The notes under the pieces were generated by a model. That model did not search any database. It saw nothing but the letters and a program-made list of their open reading frames with translations, and had not been told where the DNA came from. Below, piece after piece: positions 62,634 to 64,000 of a stretch of DNA of 64,000 nt (position 1 is the stretch's first letter; every line of letters begins with the position of its first letter). The DNA is from Candidatus Koribacter versatilis Ellin345. Its GTDB lineage: Bacteria > Acidobacteriota > Terriglobia > Terriglobales > Acidobacteriaceae. The stretch spans positions 62,001-126,000 of the forward strand of contig NC_008009.1 in assembly GCF_000014005.1 (NCBI RefSeq). The letters run 5' to 3'. The position numbers and the translations under genes were made by a program.

Positions 62634-62651
62634 GTTTTGCAGTCTGGGTGC

Positions 62652-62688
62652 CCCGTCCTTATCGCGAAGCGATAGGGCGGGGTTTTTC
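62652..62688 (+). terminator. Terminator of serA
   Basis: The inner stem TATCGC/GCGATA and outer stem CCCCG/CGGGG form a hairpin with a GAA loop, followed by TTTTT at 62684-62688. The preceding GGGTGCCCC resembles the head of family B repeats. Confidence 0.88.
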
Positions 62689-62733
62689 TTTGCCCAAATG
62701 CCGAGCGGAAGCCCACTCTGACTTTTTAGATTT

Positions 62734-62796
62734 GTATCAGGGCAACGCTTCAGCGCTGCCGACAAGCTGCTCAGAAGGAATGGGCTTTAGCCCCTG
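62734..62796 (-). repeat. REP-like unit (family A) abutting the protease stop codon
   Basis: It begins GTATCAGGGCAACGCTTCAG with a partly decayed palindrome and ends with GGGCTTTAGCCC and CTG. Its last base is next to the stop codon of the minus-strand protease gene. Confidence 0.85.
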
Positions 62797-63894
62797 CTAC
62801 TCTTCCATCCTCTGCAATTTCCGCGACTCCGCCAGCAGCGCCATCGAATGCGTCAAATTCTGCATGGTTACGATGCCCACGAGGCGATCGCCATCCACCA
62901 CCGGCACCAGGCTCAAGCCCTTGGTTCCGATGCGCCGGAAGATTGCTGCCAGCGTCTCGGACTTCTGTGCGATCTGGAAGCCTCGGTTCATCACGCCTTG
63001 CACATAGCCATTGCCGCCGCGCAGCGCATCGAGAATGCGTTGGCGCGAGATGACGCCGACCAGATCGCTGCCGCGAATCACCGGGAATTCGTCTTGCAAC
63101 GAGTGCACGGCCTTGTGCAGCGCGTCTTCAAGCGTGTCGGCTGAAGACAGCGTCGAGAAGTCCGTAAGCATGACCTCTTCAATCCGCACCGTCTCCAGCA
63201 CTGATTGGAAGATCGCAGTCCGATCTTCAATTTGCGCGCCGATAAACAGGAAGAAGCCGATCATCATCAGCCACGGCGCCCAGATCCCGGCGACCATGAA
63301 CAGCGCTGCGAAGGTCTGGCCGATCGTCACCGCCCGCCGCGTGGCCTGCACGTAGTCCATGCGTTGCGCATACCAGGAGCGAAGCACGCGCCCGCCGTCC
63401 ATGGGATACGCCGGCAGCAGATTAAACAGTCCGAGAAACAGGTTCGCCCACACGAAGCTCTTCGTCAGGTTCACCGGCGTAATCAGCGGCCGCGCGAGCA
63501 GGTTCATGTGCAACAGCCCGACGCAGGCAATCGCGGCGCCGATCCCTATCCCGAGATTGATCAGCGGTCCCGCAGCGCTGATGCGAATGTCGCGTGCCGC
63601 CGTCTGTCGCGTATGCGGCGCGTTGTCGTCCATGAACGTGATGCCGCCGATGGGCAGCAGCACAATGCCGCGCACCTTCACCCCGAGACGGATCGCGACC
63701 AGTGCATGCCCCAACTCATGCAGCACCACGGAGCCGAATACCAGGCCCACCAGCGCAAGTCCGCGCATTGCCAGCGCCGTTCCGTTCGCCGCCGACTGCG
63801 CAAACCACACGAACATCAGCAGGAAAAAGAACGTCAGGTGCAGTCGCACCTCGACGCCGAACAATCGCCCTATCGGAATGGACCAGCTTCGCAT
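62797..63894 (-). CDS. Site-2 protease family (M50) protein with CBS domains
   Basis: The 365-residue intramembrane protease has the zinc site SVVLHELGHALVAIRLGV and the third ligand motif NLLPAYPMDGGRVLR. It has about six membrane helices, and two C-terminal CBS domains from residue 235 (DEFPVIRGSDLVGVISRQRI and LVPVVDGDRLVGIVTMQNLT). Proteases of this type cut transmembrane regulators such as anti-sigma factors; the CBS part may sense adenine nucleotides. The substrate is unknown. The start is ATG 63894. The bases from 63895 to the window end show no gene. Confidence 0.94.
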   Translation of the reverse strand: MRSWSIPIGRLFGVEVRLHLTFFFLLMFVWFAQSAANGTALAMRGLALVGLVFGSVVLHELGHALVAIRLGVKVRGIVLLPIGGITFMDDNAPHTRQTAARDIRISAAGPLINLGIGIGAAIACVGLLHMNLLARPLITPVNLTKSFVWANLFLGLFNLLPAYPMDGGRVLRSWYAQRMDYVQATRRAVTIGQTFAALFMVAGIWAPWLMMIGFFLFIGAQIEDRTAIFQSVLETVRIEEVMLTDFSTLSSADTLEDALHKAVHSLQDEFPVIRGSDLVGVISRQRILDALRGGNGYVQGVMNRGFQIAQKSETLAAIFRRIGTKGLSLVPVVDGDRLVGIVTMQNLTHSMALLAESRKLQRMEE

Positions 63895-64000
63895 GATAGA
63901 AAAGGGAGCCGGTTCCCCAGCCCCTGCTCACATTCTATACACTTCTTAGACGCGACAAGCCGAGGCCAGGTTCCACCCAGTTCTGTATGCGGATCATCTC

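Overview
The window looks like a chromosomal segment of an Acidobacteriota bacterium, most likely class Terriglobia and Koribacter-like. This placement is inference. It rests on the moderately high GC content, a long FtsX/MacB-type permease without an ATPase, two very large secreted S53 (pro-kumamolisin) peptidases with Ig-like tails, a Gram-negative envelope gene set (lpxC, bamD), and several families of short palindromic repeats between genes. Coding density is high. I see no CRISPR array, rRNA, tRNA, prophage or complete insertion sequence.

Layout. 0-10.5 kb: the 3' part of ftsH, a Crp/Fnr regulator, a small CxxC protein, a kaiC-like gene overlapping a histidine kinase gene, a truncated BON-domain gene next to an inverted-repeat element, an MBL-fold protein, an acyltransferase and a double UspA protein. 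10.5-16 kb: a minus-strand block with a 934-residue receiver protein, bamD carrying a long C-terminal extension, and rpe. 16-30.5 kb: mostly housekeeping and small accessory genes, including mnmG, HU, folK, a PilZ protein, lpxC, a zincin-HhH protein, an RNase HI-like protein, a phosphoesterase and an OppD-type ATPase. Fragments of deoC and of a GNAT gene are also present. 30.5-31.8 kb: a gene-free stretch with repeats. 31.8-52.4 kb: cupin, DJ-1/PfpI protein, beta-helix protein, a degenerate cyclase-like protein, TauE, the two S53 peptidases, selD, a phospholipase C-like protein, the large permease and yqeY. 52.5-58.2 kb: a seven-gene polyamine/membrane operon. 58.3-64 kb: a membrane protein, a class V aminotransferase, serA and a CBS-containing site-2 protease.

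Most interesting points. (1) selD appears to encode its own selenocysteine: an in-frame UGA at 41018-41020 sits at the catalytic position and is followed by a hairpin shaped like a bacterial SECIS. The real gene therefore starts at 40964, upstream of the apparent reading frame. (2) Seven tightly coupled genes join S-adenosylmethionine decarboxylase and a membrane-embedded aminopropyltransferase to two DUF4178 zinc-ribbon proteins, a DUF350 membrane protein, a small membrane protein and a Tat-type FAD oxidase. This suggests a membrane-linked polyamine system whose product is unknown. (3) At least three unrelated families of dispersed repeats are visible, one of which lies exactly where a BON-domain gene is cut short.
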